DNA from: Streptomyces sp. SDr-06
GTDB lineage: Bacteria; Actinomycetota; Actinomycetes; Streptomycetales; Streptomycetaceae
Assembly (NCBI RefSeq): GCF_003324565.1
Contig: NZ_QOLA01000005.1
Location: 310,001-374,000, forward strand
Reading direction: 5' to 3'
Length of the DNA stretch: 64,000 bases
The notes under the pieces are model-generated. The model saw nothing but the letters and a program-made list of their open reading frames with translations. It searched no databases and was not told the DNA's origin. The number at the start of each line of letters is the position of its first letter. Positions within the stretch are counted from its first letter, which is position 1. Positions 32,256 through 40,605 of this stretch are shown here, one piece after another. The position numbers were made by a program, and so were the translations under genes.

Positions 32256-32753
32256 CGCGCGCCCCCTCCGCACCCCACGACCTGCTCGCTCATGCCACCC
32301 CCAGGTGCTCTTTGCCGGTCCATATGCCCTTCCGTGCCCCTGCCTGAGATCTGTCACGAGATGCCCCAGAGTGCGGCCACAACCACCAACCTAACCCGAG
32401 GAACTGACACTGTGTTCCCTGAGGGCCACACCTCTGAACCCCCGGCGCCCGGGGGTTGTGACAGCCTTCGCGCCAGAGCCTCGTAATTGCGAGCCAGAAA
32501 CACCAAGTTGCGAGCCCGCGCGATCTCGTTCACAATAAGTGCAGCGGCGGAGCTGTGCCCCCAACGGGGCCACGGCGTCCGCCGCTTCGCGTTGAGCGCC
32601 CGGTGCGTACGGGCCGCACGGCAGCCCGCTCTCCCGCCCTCCGCGCTGCCCACCGCGGACCGGACGCACCGGCCGTTCGACGCGCACCCCGGCCGCCCCG
32701 GCGGTCGGCCGGACGAACCGCTCCCCCTCCCCTCCCATCGAAAGGAGGCCCGG
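32256..32753. other. 498-base region before the tail genes
   Basis: There is no gene I can support. It holds a 9-bp hairpin AACCCCCGG-CGC-CCGGGGGTT (32437-32457) and the promoter candidate at 32487-32536. The stretch from 32550 to 32740 is very G+C-rich, with open frames that look like noise. Confidence 0.5.
32487..32536 (+). promoter_or_regulatory. candidate tail-operon promoter with direct repeats
   Basis: TTGCGAGCC occurs at 32487-32495 and again at 32508-32516, exactly 21 bases apart (two helical turns). The second copy supplies a -35, TTGCGA, followed by a 17-base spacer and CACAAT as -10 (32531-32536). The arrangement fits an activator- or repressor-controlled promoter. The leader would be about 210 bases. 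Confidence 0.4.
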
Positions 32754-33161
32754 TTGAACGAGGCCCTGCTCGCGTTCCCCGATGTGGAACGCCTGATCGT
32801 CGACCGCCTCAAGTACCGGCCCGAGCTGGCCGGGGTGACGGTCGACAACCGCCCGCCCGTCCCCTTCGACGGTACGCAGCAGGCGGTGCTGGTCTCCCGG
32901 ACCGGCGGCGCCTGGGTCGACGACCTCCATCTCGACCAGCCGCTCGTCGAGCTGGAGGTTTACGGACCGACCAAGACGACGGCGCACACCGTGTCGCTGT
33001 CGGTCCGCGCGGCACTCCTCCAGCTGCGCGGCACCACGTACGGAACGGCCGTCGTCACCGACGTCGTCGAGACCGAAGCGGTGCGCTGGCTGCCGGACTA
33101 CAACCGGCCGACCGGCAACCGCTACCTCACGACGGTGCGCCTGTCGCTCCGCCCGTCCTGA
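32754..33161 (+). CDS. phage-like tail terminator protein
   Basis: A 135-residue protein starting at a TTG with AAAGGAGG six bases upstream. It begins NEALLAFPDVERLIVDRLK and has the alpha/beta pattern of small tail-completion or tail-terminator proteins of siphophages. The segment LDQPLVELEVYGPTKTTAHT resembles those in actinophages. In a phage it would cap the tail tube. It precedes the tail-tube gene by 100 bases, the usual order. Confidence comes mainly from position and size. Confidence 0.65.
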   Translation: MNEALLAFPDVERLIVDRLKYRPELAGVTVDNRPPVPFDGTQQAVLVSRTGGAWVDDLHLDQPLVELEVYGPTKTTAHTVSLSVRAALLQLRGTTYGTAVVTDVVETEAVRWLPDYNRPTGNRYLTTVRLSLRPS

Positions 33162-33261
33162 CCACCCTTCCTCCACCAGGTCCTCGCCGAATCCGGCGGG
33201 GCCTTTCGCATGCCCCGAACGAACGTCCCGAACGACGTCCCGCACCAACAAGGAGAACCGC

Positions 33262-33837
33262 ATGTCCGGAATGAACCCGAGCGAGATCCGCGTGGCCGGC
33301 ACCGGCCGCATCTTCCTCGCCAAGGTCGGCACCGACGCCCCCGCCGACACCACGACCGAGTGGGGCCCCGCCTGGCACGACCTGGGCTACACCAGCACCG
33401 ACGGCGTGAAGTTCGGCCGCAAGGGCAAGACCGCCAACATCGACACCTGGCAGTCCCTGACCCCGGCCCGCACGATCTACACCGAGCGCGAGCTCACCCT
33501 GAAGTTCGGCATGCTCCAGCTCAACGAGGACACCCTGCCGTTCTTCTTCGGCGGCGGCGAGGTCGTGGAGACCGCCCCGAACTCGGGCCTCTACAAGTAC
33601 GAGATCCACAGCGACCAGGGCGAGGACGAGCGCGCGCTGGGCGTCGAGTTCAGCGACGGCACCGAGGTGCGCTACCGCTTCGTGGTGCCGCGCGGCCTGG
33701 TGACCGTCTCTGACGACGTCGACCTCAACCGCAAGGGCGCGGTCAAGCTGGGCGTCACCTTCACCGCGATGGCCGCGAAGGCGGACGCGCCGCTGGCGAC
33801 GTGGCTGATGAAGGACAAGGCGTACGCGACGAAGTAG
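33262..33837 (+). CDS. major tail (tube) protein
   Basis: A 191-residue protein. It begins MSGMNPSEIRVAGTGRIFL and contains GYTSTDGVKFGRKGKTANI, a beta-rich pattern typical of siphophage major tail proteins, with the C-terminal LGVTFTAMAAKADAPLATW. It would form the non-contractile tube. It lies between the tail terminator and the assembly chaperones. AAGGAGAA precedes the ATG. Confidence 0.8.
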   Translation: MSGMNPSEIRVAGTGRIFLAKVGTDAPADTTTEWGPAWHDLGYTSTDGVKFGRKGKTANIDTWQSLTPARTIYTERELTLKFGMLQLNEDTLPFFFGGGEVVETAPNSGLYKYEIHSDQGEDERALGVEFSDGTEVRYRFVVPRGLVTVSDDVDLNRKGAVKLGVTFTAMAAKADAPLATWLMKDKAYATK

Positions 33838-33893
33838 CGCGTACGGAGCGGGAGTTGGCCCACGCCCGCCTTGGGAGCGGCCCCCCCTTTGTT

Positions 33894-34010
33894 CCACCGG
33901 GGGCGGAAGGCCCGTCCCCACTGCCCCACCGGGGCGGAAGGCATCCGTCCCCCTGTCCCGCCGGGGACGGAAGGGGCTTGGTCCTCCCTGTCCCCCTTCG
34001 GGGGCGGAAG
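33894..34010. repeat. four degenerate GGGGCGGAAGG repeats
   Basis: CCaCCGGGGGCGGAAGG-like units start at 33894, 33924, 33956 and 33992, 30-36 bases apart. Each starts with a C-run that can pair with the G-run (for example CCCCC-TTC-GGGGG at 33992-34004). They fill the gap between tube and chaperone genes. Confidence 0.7.
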
Positions 34011-34119
34011 TCGGCTCGCGAGCGTCGGCCCCGCCCCCTCTCGTACCACCTGAATCGGCGCCGCCCCGCCCTCCCCTGCCCGGGGCGGCGCCCCCACTCC
34101 CACCCTGAGGAGCAGCACC

Positions 34120-34410
34120 ATGACCGGATTCGATGTCAACGCGGCCCGCGCCCAGCGGCTTGAGGCCCACGGGGCCGCCTGGTCCTTCCAGTTGGACGGC
34201 GACACCTTCGAACTCCCCACCGAGATCGGCCACCGCACGGCGCGTGCCCTGCGCGCCCTCGACGACAGCGACGTCGACGGGCTGCTCGGACTGCTCCTGG
34301 GCGAGGCGCAGTTCAAGCGGTTCCTGGAGCACGACATCACGATGCAGGACATCGCGGCGATCCTGGAGGCGTACGGCAAGGAGACCGGGCTCGGCCTGGG
34401 GGAAGACTGA
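34120..34410 (+). CDS. tail assembly chaperone (gpG-like)
   Basis: A 96-residue, mostly helical acidic protein. It lies between the tube and tape-measure genes, the place of the lambda G gene. The sequence includes FQLDGDTFELPTEIGHRT and LLGEAQFKRFLEHD. It ends GLGLGED, and the run GGGGGAA at 34398-34404 just before the stop may allow a -1 shift into the next frame. ATG follows GAGGAGCAGCACC. Confidence 0.75.
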   Translation: MTGFDVNAARAQRLEAHGAAWSFQLDGDTFELPTEIGHRTARALRALDDSDVDGLLGLLLGEAQFKRFLEHDITMQDIAAILEAYGKETGLGLGED

Positions 34411-34820
34411 GCCTCGACGCGTTCGTCGAAGAACACGCCGAGGCTCTTGAGGCCGATCTGCTGCGCCACTACGGCGTGGATTTGCTGGACTGGCACCGCG
34501 GCGCGGTGTCCTCCCGCCGCCTCGCCGTCTTGGTCAAGCACCTGCCGCGCGACAGCGCGGTCAACCGCGACCTGCACGGCGAGGCGGTGGAGTGGGACGC
34601 GTCCACCCACCTTCTGGCGGCGACGGTGGACCACTTGGCGGTGGCCAACTGGATGACGGCGACGATCAATTCGGGCGAGGACGCGGAGCCTTTGGAATAT
34701 CCGGAGGCGGTGCCGCGGCCGGGCCCGCCCGAGAGCTCGGCCGTCCAGCCCCAACACGGCGATGAGCCGCGTGAATCCGAGCTGCCCGATCCCGAGCAGC
34801 TTGCGCGGTTTTTCTCCTGA
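34404..34820 (+). CDS. tail assembly chaperone frameshift extension (gpT-like)
   Basis: This reading frame is -1 relative to the gpG-like gene and is open through its stop codon. A -1 shift at GGGGGAA (34398-34404) would join 95 codons of the first gene to 138 more, giving a fusion of about 233 residues. The extension contains VEEHAEALEADLLRHYGVD and LAVLVKHLPRDSAVNRD, followed by an acidic Pro-rich tail. This copies the lambda G/GT arrangement. No independent start with a ribosome-binding site is evident, which supports frameshifting. The slippery site is not the canonical XXXYYYZ. Confidence 0.75.
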   Translation, partial: RLSLDAFVEEHAEALEADLLRHYGVDLLDWHRGAVSSRRLAVLVKHLPRDSAVNRDLHGEAVEWDASTHLLAATVDHLAVANWMTATINSGEDAEPLEYPEAVPRPGPPESSAVQPQHGDEPRESELPDPEQLARFFS

Positions 34821-34842
34821 TCACCCGGCACGGCGCACCCGG

Positions 34843-35283
34843 TCAAATGAGGTACAACACACCAAACGGCAAAACCATGACGTTTATGGCGAGCAGCAAC
34901 AAGAACCCATTTCTCAGATCTCCACGAGCCTGGGACCTGCCACCGAAGAGCTCCATTTCCGTGCGCGCCCTGCTGTGCGGCGCCCTGGGGTCGTAAATGA
35001 TCCGCACCTCTTCGCCGTCGTATGACATGCGCCCGTCCGCCAAAGGACTCCGGTACGAAGTCCGGTTTCCGTCGAGTGTCGTAAATTTAAAGAATTCTGC
35101 CACGCGCCCCTCATCATAGGAGGCACCCGTACATACGGCTGGAACCGTCACGCCCGATTTGCGGAGTCGACGCTCCGTGAGCAACGGACGCACCCCGAAC
35201 GGAATGACGTATATAGCGGTCGGCAGGAGCATGAGGAACGCATAAATAAGCCACAGAGAATTCTGATACATCCATCCGGGCAC
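34843..35283 (-). CDS. DUF3592-like membrane protein, antisense within tail cluster
   Basis: A 146-residue protein with two membrane helices, about residues 8-30 and 127-145. Between them is a soluble domain with VTVPAVCTGASYDEGRVA, YRSPLADGRMSYDGEEVRI and a DPRAPHSRA-type motif typical of DUF3592. It lies on the opposite strand inside the tail operon and is visibly less G+C-rich than its neighbours, which suggests later insertion. Its role is unknown; by position it could protect the producer or be an unrelated passenger. Confidence 0.7.
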   Translation of the reverse strand: MPGWMYQNSLWLIYAFLMLLPTAIYVIPFGVRPLLTERRLRKSGVTVPAVCTGASYDEGRVAEFFKFTTLDGNRTSYRSPLADGRMSYDGEEVRIIYDPRAPHSRARTEMELFGGRSQARGDLRNGFLLLLAINVMVLPFGVLYLI

Positions 35284-35384
35284 AACCCCTCCAAGATCAC
35301 ACAGTTCGCAAAATCAAGGCAAAGTACCACACGGACGACAAAAAGATCAAGAAGTTCATCGACGTCGAACCGATGAGGTGAAGA

Positions 35385-36050
35385 ATGGCCATCGATCCAG
35401 GACCTCTGGTACCCGACTATTTCGTCAAGAAATTTGAGGACACCGAGAAGGAGCACAGCACATACAACAAGAAGATCAATGACGTCAGCTTCGCGGTCAA
35501 CGGCCTCGGCCTGACGGTGAACGGCTGGGCCAACACCATCAGTGCACTGAGTTCAAGCGTTGAGGGGGTGAAGGTTGGGCTGGGCGCCCTAGCCCTCGGC
35601 TTCACCCCTGTGAAGATTGACGGCGCGCTGCTGAAGGTGGACGAGAAGGGGATCGTCTTCGCCGGGAAGCAGAAATGGACCTGGCCCCATGCCAGGGATG
35701 ATAAACAGAAGCAGGAAGCTGCGGACAAGCGGGCAACCAAGATCCACGGAAAGCTCAACAAGTCCGGAGAGAACGCGCAAAGCAGCGTGGCTGCGGCCCG
35801 ACTTGACCCTCGCGACACCGAAAAGGTGAGGAAAGCGAGGGAGGATGTCGCAGCGTTCCGTACCGCGTACTACAACGCGCGGCCTGAAATACAACGGGCC
35901 CAACGAATGCGGGACGAGGCGAAGGCGGCAGAAGACGCCACCAAGCGGGCCCGGGAAAGAGTCCAACAAGACACGCGAGCGATCGGCCAGACCGTTCAGA
36001 GCCTGGGACGGCAGATCGCAACTCTTGAAAGCGAGCTGGTCGGGCACTGA
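35385..36050 (+). CDS. coiled-coil protein of unknown function
   Basis: A 221-residue protein not assigned to a family. Residues 35-80 are a hydrophobic/Gly-rich segment (VNGLGLTVNGWANTISALS) and residues 85-110 contain GIVFAGKQKWTWPH. The C-terminal half, about 110-220, is highly charged and strongly helical, probably a long coiled coil. It follows GAGGTGAAG at good spacing. The gene is less G+C-rich than the tail genes. It lies just before the tape-measure genes, so it may be a tail-lumen component, a cargo protein or a passenger. Confidence 0.6.
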   Translation: MAIDPGPLVPDYFVKKFEDTEKEHSTYNKKINDVSFAVNGLGLTVNGWANTISALSSSVEGVKVGLGALALGFTPVKIDGALLKVDEKGIVFAGKQKWTWPHARDDKQKQEAADKRATKIHGKLNKSGENAQSSVAAARLDPRDTEKVRKAREDVAAFRTAYYNARPEIQRAQRMRDEAKAAEDATKRARERVQQDTRAIGQTVQSLGRQIATLESELVGH

Positions 36051-36104
36051 TTAAAGCCCGCTCCAGCCCTCCGGACATCGCGAGAGAGCCGATCGGAATA
36101 AGAC

Positions 36105-37169
36105 ATGTCACTAGTCCAATCCCTAACCCGAGCCTCCAGCTCCCTAAAGGGATTCAAAACAGGAATAGACGGCGCCGGCCGCTCCGCCGGGGCGCTCGGC
36201 AGGCAGGCCGGGGCGGCCCAGGCCGGGGTGGGGCGGATCAAGGGGGCCGCTCAGCAGTCCGCCAAGGAGCTCAAGGGGATGAAGACCGCCGCCGACCAGG
36301 CGGCGAAGTCCGTCGGGAAGGTCGGCAAGGACGCCGGGACCGGCGGGGTCTCCATGGGGAAGCTCCAGGGCGGCCTCAAGAAGGCCGACGGGGGGTTCAA
36401 GGGGCTCAACAAGGCCATGAAGGGCAACGTCATCGGGATGCTGCTCGAACTCTTCGCCCCGCTGATCGAGAAGGTCGTCGCCATGGCGACCAAGTCGAAG
36501 GCGATGCAGAAGATCATGAAGGTGGCCTTCGACGTGATCGGCAAGGTGGTCGACACCGTCATGAAGGCGATCGGGCCCCTCATGAAGAGCACCGGGAAGA
36601 TCATTTCGAGCGTCTGGAACGGGATCAAGGGGGCGATCCTGCCCATCGCGCTGTGGATCGCCAGCTTCATCCCCGGCGCGTTCGACACCGTCAAGAACGC
36701 CCTGTCGAGCGCCTGGGGCGGGCTCTCCCGGTTCGCGGGCGGGGTGTTCGACGGGATCCTGTCGGCGGTGAAGTCGCCGCTCAACATGGTCATCGGGCTC
36801 ATCAACTCCGCCATCGGCGCCCTCAACGGCATCCACGTCTCGATCCCCGGCTGGGTCCCGCTCGTCGGCGGCAAGACCTTCGGCGTGAACATCCCGCGCA
36901 TCCCGATGCTCGCGGAGGGCGGCATCGTCGCTCCGCGCAGCGGAGGCGTGCCCGCGATCGTGGCCGAGGCGGGCGAGGCGGAGGCGGTCCTGCCGCTGTC
37001 CCGACTCGACCGCCTGCTGAGCCGTACCGCGGCCCGTGCCGCTGCCGCCCCGGTCGGGTCCAACGGCCACGGCGACGGGTTCCACATCGAGAACTACTAC
37101 GCCACCCAGAACACCGACCCCCAGGACACCGCCCGTGCCCTGCTCTTCCTCGCCAAGGCGCGCGGATGA
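36105..37169 (+). CDS. tape measure-like protein 1
   Basis: A 354-residue protein, very short for a tape measure. The N-terminal third is Gly/Ala/Lys-rich and helical. Hydrophobic segments lie at about 108-128 and 168-195. A C-terminal block (about 266-309) reads IPMLAEGGIVAPRSG, then VLPLSRLDRLLSRTA, a signature seen at tape-measure C-termini in Gram-positive siphophages. At roughly 0.15 nm per residue (a general rule) it would set a tail of about 53 nm. The next gene is a paralogue sharing the C-terminal block. Confidence 0.75.
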   Translation: MSLVQSLTRASSSLKGFKTGIDGAGRSAGALGRQAGAAQAGVGRIKGAAQQSAKELKGMKTAADQAAKSVGKVGKDAGTGGVSMGKLQGGLKKADGGFKGLNKAMKGNVIGMLLELFAPLIEKVVAMATKSKAMQKIMKVAFDVIGKVVDTVMKAIGPLMKSTGKIISSVWNGIKGAILPIALWIASFIPGAFDTVKNALSSAWGGLSRFAGGVFDGILSAVKSPLNMVIGLINSAIGALNGIHVSIPGWVPLVGGKTFGVNIPRIPMLAEGGIVAPRSGGVPAIVAEAGEAEAVLPLSRLDRLLSRTAARAAAAPVGSNGHGDGFHIENYYATQNTDPQDTARALLFLAKARG

Positions 37170-37208
37170 GCCGGCCAACGCCTCCGCGTTCCCGAAGGGA
37201 GGACCGCC

Positions 37209-38369
37209 ATGGCCGCGGCCCAGCCGCATCCGCTCGCCAACTCCAGCGGCGCCTTCCGTAGCTTCGGCGGATCGGCGGGCCAGGCCGCCCGGGCCGCCGC
37301 AAGCGCCACGACCGGTCTCACCGGTGCGGCCCGCGCCGTCGACCGGATCAGGGCCTCCGCCGCGCAGACCGGGAAGATCCTCAAGCAGTTCGCGACCGGA
37401 GCCGATGCCGCCGGTCGCGCGGTGGGCGCGCTGGGGCGGCAGGCACCCGGGGCCCACACCGGCGTCCTGAAGGTGAAGTCCGGCGCCCGGGGCGCCACCC
37501 GCGAACTCAAGAACCTGAAGCGGAACTCCGACCTCAGCGCCAAGTCCCTCGGCATCGTGGGCAAGGGGTCCGGCGCGCTCGGCAAGGTCGCCACGATCCT
37601 CGGCGGCAATCTGAAGATCGCCGGTGCGGTGATGACCACGGTGAACCTGGTCATGAAGGCCAACCCCTGGGTCCTGGTCGTCACCCTGCTGGCCCCCTTC
37701 GCGGAACAGCTCATCGAGTTCGCGCTCGACTCCGAGCTCGGGCGGCAGATCATGGAGACGGTGTTCGCCGACGTCGGGGGCCTCATCGAGACCGCCCTGA
37801 CCTACGTCGCCCCCGTCATCACCGGCTATCTGACCGTCGTCCTCGGGTTCTGGAAAGGCCTGGCCCAGGTCCTGAAGCCCGCCGTCGGCTGGATCACCAA
37901 GTCCCTTCCCGGCGGCTTCCGTTCCGTCAACTCCGCGATGGAGAGGGCCCTGCACGGCATGGGCGGCTTCCTGGAGAGCGGCTTCCAGATGGCCGTCGGC
38001 GTCATCAAGGGCCCCATCAACGGGCTCATCGCCTTCGCCAACTGGGTCATCGACGGCCTCAACAAGCTGAGCTTCGACTTCCTCGGCAAGCACTTCGGCG
38101 TCGACCTCGACAAGATCCCGATGCTCGCCGCGGGCGGGGTCGTCACACCCCGTACCGAAGGCGTTCCGGTGATCCTCGCCGAGGCGGGCGAGGCCGAGGT
38201 CGTGCTGCCGCTGTCCAGGCTCGACACGCTGCTCGCCCGCACCGCCGAAGCGGCCCGCACCGGGCGGACCGGCGCCCGGGCGCCCCGCATCGAGCACTAC
38301 CACGAGCCCGAGGGCCGCGGCTCGTACGGCATCGCCGAGGAACTGCTCTTCCTGGCGCACACGACGTAA
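37209..38369 (+). CDS. tape measure-like protein 2 (paralogue)
   Basis: A 386-residue protein preceded by a strong GGGAGGA. An Ala/Gly/Lys-rich N-terminal part contains repeats like GRAVGALGRQAPGA, close to GRSAGALGRQAGAA in the preceding protein. Hydrophobic segments lie at about 125-172 and 185-215. The C-terminal block (about 303-345) is IPMLAAGGVVTPRTEGVP and VVLPLSRLDTLLARTA, which aligns closely with the first protein. They are therefore tandem paralogues, probably from duplication of a tape-measure gene. The predicted tail length is about 58 nm. Confidence 0.75.
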   Translation: MAAAQPHPLANSSGAFRSFGGSAGQAARAAASATTGLTGAARAVDRIRASAAQTGKILKQFATGADAAGRAVGALGRQAPGAHTGVLKVKSGARGATRELKNLKRNSDLSAKSLGIVGKGSGALGKVATILGGNLKIAGAVMTTVNLVMKANPWVLVVTLLAPFAEQLIEFALDSELGRQIMETVFADVGGLIETALTYVAPVITGYLTVVLGFWKGLAQVLKPAVGWITKSLPGGFRSVNSAMERALHGMGGFLESGFQMAVGVIKGPINGLIAFANWVIDGLNKLSFDFLGKHFGVDLDKIPMLAAGGVVTPRTEGVPVILAEAGEAEVVLPLSRLDTLLARTAEAARTGRTGARAPRIEHYHEPEGRGSYGIAEELLFLAHTT

Positions 38370-38394
38370 CCGAGAAGGTGAGGGCCAACCACGC

Positions 38395-39450
38395 ATGCCC
38401 CCAATACAGTTGACCACCACGACCGAACCCCCCGGCTCACTGATCACCCGCGACGGGCAGATCCAGTGGGCCGGGCTTCTTTTCGGGCCCGGCACCGACT
38501 ACGAGATAGCCGACAGCGGTCTCACCGGCTGGTCCGACCTGCCCGGCCTCGACAGCGGCGACGTCCTGCGCCCCGACCAGCACGGCGCCTGGCCCGGCGC
38601 CCAGTGGTCGCAGCCCCGTACCGTCACCGCGTCCGTATGGCTGCTGCCCGACCAGCGGGAACAGGCGGCCGCCGTGGCGCAGCGGTTCCGCGCCGCGACC
38701 TCGGTGCACTCCGGTGAGCAGTGGCTCGCGGTACGGCTGCACGGCGAGACGCTGGCCGTGCGGGCCCGGATCAGCCAGCGGTCCATTCCGCACGACCGCA
38801 TGTACGTCACCCGGGGGGCCGCCAAGGCCGCCGTGCAGTGGGTCTGCGCCGACCCGCGCCGCTTCTCCCTCGACGTGCTGTCCGCGCGCACCGGGCTTCC
38901 GCTGCCCGAGACGGGTCTGACCTGGGAGCGGCCGCCCGCCCAGGTTCCCGACCCCAACCAGCCCCCGCCGAAGCCCGACGAGGAAACTCGGCCGGGAACC
39001 GGTACCGCACCGGTCCTCGCGCCCGCCGCGGGGCCGCGGACACCCGACCCCGCGTCCGGTCTCGCCTGGCCGCTCGGCTGGGGCACGGCCCGGTCCACCG
39101 GACTCATCACCGCGTTCAACAGCGGCGACGCCCCGGCCAACCCGGTGATCGAGTTCCGCGGCCCGGTCCGCAAGCCGTCGCTGACCCGGCTCGCCGACGG
39201 TCTGCGCCTGGAGTACGACATCGCGCTGGCCGCGTCCGACGTGCTCACCGTCGACACCGGCGCGGGCACCGTGCTGCTCAACGGCACCGCCTCGCGCATC
39301 CACACGGCCTCGGCCTGGTCCACGCCCGAGCAGCTCTTCCAGCTGGAGCCGGGCCAGAGCACGTTCGGCTTCCGCTGCGCGGCGGGCTCGGCCGCCCCCG
39401 CCGGGCCCCAGCCGTCGGCGACGGTCACCTGGCGCAACGCCCACTGGTAG
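38395..39450 (+). CDS. distal tail protein (Dit-like)
   Basis: A 351-residue protein after the tape measures, the position of Dit in siphophages. It starts PPIQLTTTTEPPGSLIT. It has the N-terminal belt-like region with PGLDSGDVLRPDQHGAWPG and WLLPDQREQAAAVAQRF, a Pro-rich linker at about 185-205, and a C-terminal galectin-like beta domain (residues about 235-350). The protein would form the ring joining tube and tip. Confidence 0.75.
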   Translation: MPPIQLTTTTEPPGSLITRDGQIQWAGLLFGPGTDYEIADSGLTGWSDLPGLDSGDVLRPDQHGAWPGAQWSQPRTVTASVWLLPDQREQAAAVAQRFRAATSVHSGEQWLAVRLHGETLAVRARISQRSIPHDRMYVTRGAAKAAVQWVCADPRRFSLDVLSARTGLPLPETGLTWERPPAQVPDPNQPPPKPDEETRPGTGTAPVLAPAAGPRTPDPASGLAWPLGWGTARSTGLITAFNSGDAPANPVIEFRGPVRKPSLTRLADGLRLEYDIALAASDVLTVDTGAGTVLLNGTASRIHTASAWSTPEQLFQLEPGQSTFGFRCAAGSAAPAGPQPSATVTWRNAHW

Positions 39451-39492
39451 ACCGCCCGCACCTCAACTCCCGTACACCACCAAGGAGATCGC

Positions 39493-40605
39493 ATGAACAT
39501 CGGCAGTGCCTGGCTGCTCAACAGCACCGACGGCAACGGCGGTCAGTCCCGGCTCGACACCCGGCTGGCCCCGATCGGCACCATGGCCCCCGACGGCCCG
39601 CTCGCCACCCGGAGCGGCGTGATCCCCGGCTCGCCCGAGGGCCAGTTCCTCATGTCCGGTCTGTACGTCTTCGGCGAGACGGCGGGCATGAGCGCGCTCG
39701 TCGCGCCGGGCCGGGCCGTGATCCAGGGCCGGGCCGGCGCGGGCGCCTACCCCGTCTACATCGCCGAGTACACGAGCCTCACCTTCCTGGACGGCGACCC
39801 GGGCCTGCCGCGCGTCGACCTCGTCGTGGTGCGGGTGTACGACGACGTGGGCAAGACCGCCGCCGTTCTCGAAGTCGTCCAGGGCGACTACGCCGCCTCG
39901 CCCGTCGCCCCCAAAGTGCCGGAGGCGGCCCTCGCGCTCGCCGAGGTGAAGGTGCCGGCCGGGGCCTCGGCGGGCAGCGGCGGCATCGACTGGGCCACCG
40001 CCGTGAAGGACCTGCGTCGCCCCACCGCGTCCGTCGGCGGCATCATCCCCGCGGGCGGCCCCGCCTACCGCGGCTCCTACCCCGGCCAGTACCGCGACAA
40101 CGGCGGCAGCCTGGAGCGCTGGAACGGCACGGAGTGGCGGCCCTACCCGGAGCCGCGCCCGGGCTGGCAGGACTACACCCCGGCCTGGGGCCAGGCCACC
40201 GCCGGCGCCCCGGTCCCGAAGATCGGCAACGGTTCGCTGTGGGGCCGGTACATCAAGGACGGCCCGATCGTTCACTTCCAGGCCGCTCTCGCCATCGGGT
40301 CGACCAGCACCTGGGGAGGCCCCGGCAGGAACGGCAACTGGTACCTGACGCTCCCGGTCCGCCCGGCGGGTCCGCGCGGCCTGACCGTCAACTTCCGCGC
40401 CCGCACCGGCGGCGACCCCGGCGGCTACTTCTACGGCGGCGCCGAGACGAGCACCGCCTACCACCCCAACGGCGTGGCCCGTAACTGGTCCACCATCCAG
40501 CCCAGCGGCAAGGCCACCGGCGTCTGGGTCGACGCCGACGACCCGATGCCGCCGGTGCCCGGCAGCTGGTACGAGGTGTGGGGCACCTACGAGGTCGCCC
40601 CGTGA
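39493..40605 (+). CDS. tail tip/baseplate protein
   Basis: A 370-residue beta-rich protein. The N-terminal half has VAPGRAVIQGRAGAGAYPVYI and an LPRVDLVVVRVYDD motif, seen in upper baseplate or tail proteins of actinophages. The C-terminal half is rich in Trp, Gly and Tyr (YTPAWGQATAG, FQAALAIGSTSTWGG) and looks like a receptor- or carbohydrate-binding beta-sandwich. It stops at GTGA, overlapping the start of the next gene. Confidence 0.65.
   Translation: MNIGSAWLLNSTDGNGGQSRLDTRLAPIGTMAPDGPLATRSGVIPGSPEGQFLMSGLYVFGETAGMSALVAPGRAVIQGRAGAGAYPVYIAEYTSLTFLDGDPGLPRVDLVVVRVYDDVGKTAAVLEVVQGDYAASPVAPKVPEAALALAEVKVPAGASAGSGGIDWATAVKDLRRPTASVGGIIPAGGPAYRGSYPGQYRDNGGSLERWNGTEWRPYPEPRPGWQDYTPAWGQATAGAPVPKIGNGSLWGRYIKDGPIVHFQAALAIGSTSTWGGPGRNGNWYLTLPVRPAGPRGLTVNFRARTGGDPGGYFYGGAETSTAYHPNGVARNWSTIQPSGKATGVWVDADDPMPPVPGSWYEVWGTYEVAP

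Noticed and set aside
32487..32753. Extended N-terminus of the tail terminator gene from an upstream ATG
   Set aside because: The extra 89 codons are not protein-like, and a strong ribosome-binding site precedes the TTG at 32754.
36144..38495. 783-codon minus-strand open frame opposite the tape-measure genes
   Set aside because: The plus-strand proteins have clear tape-measure signatures and ribosome-binding sites. The antisense translation is Gly/Asp/Arg-rich noise.
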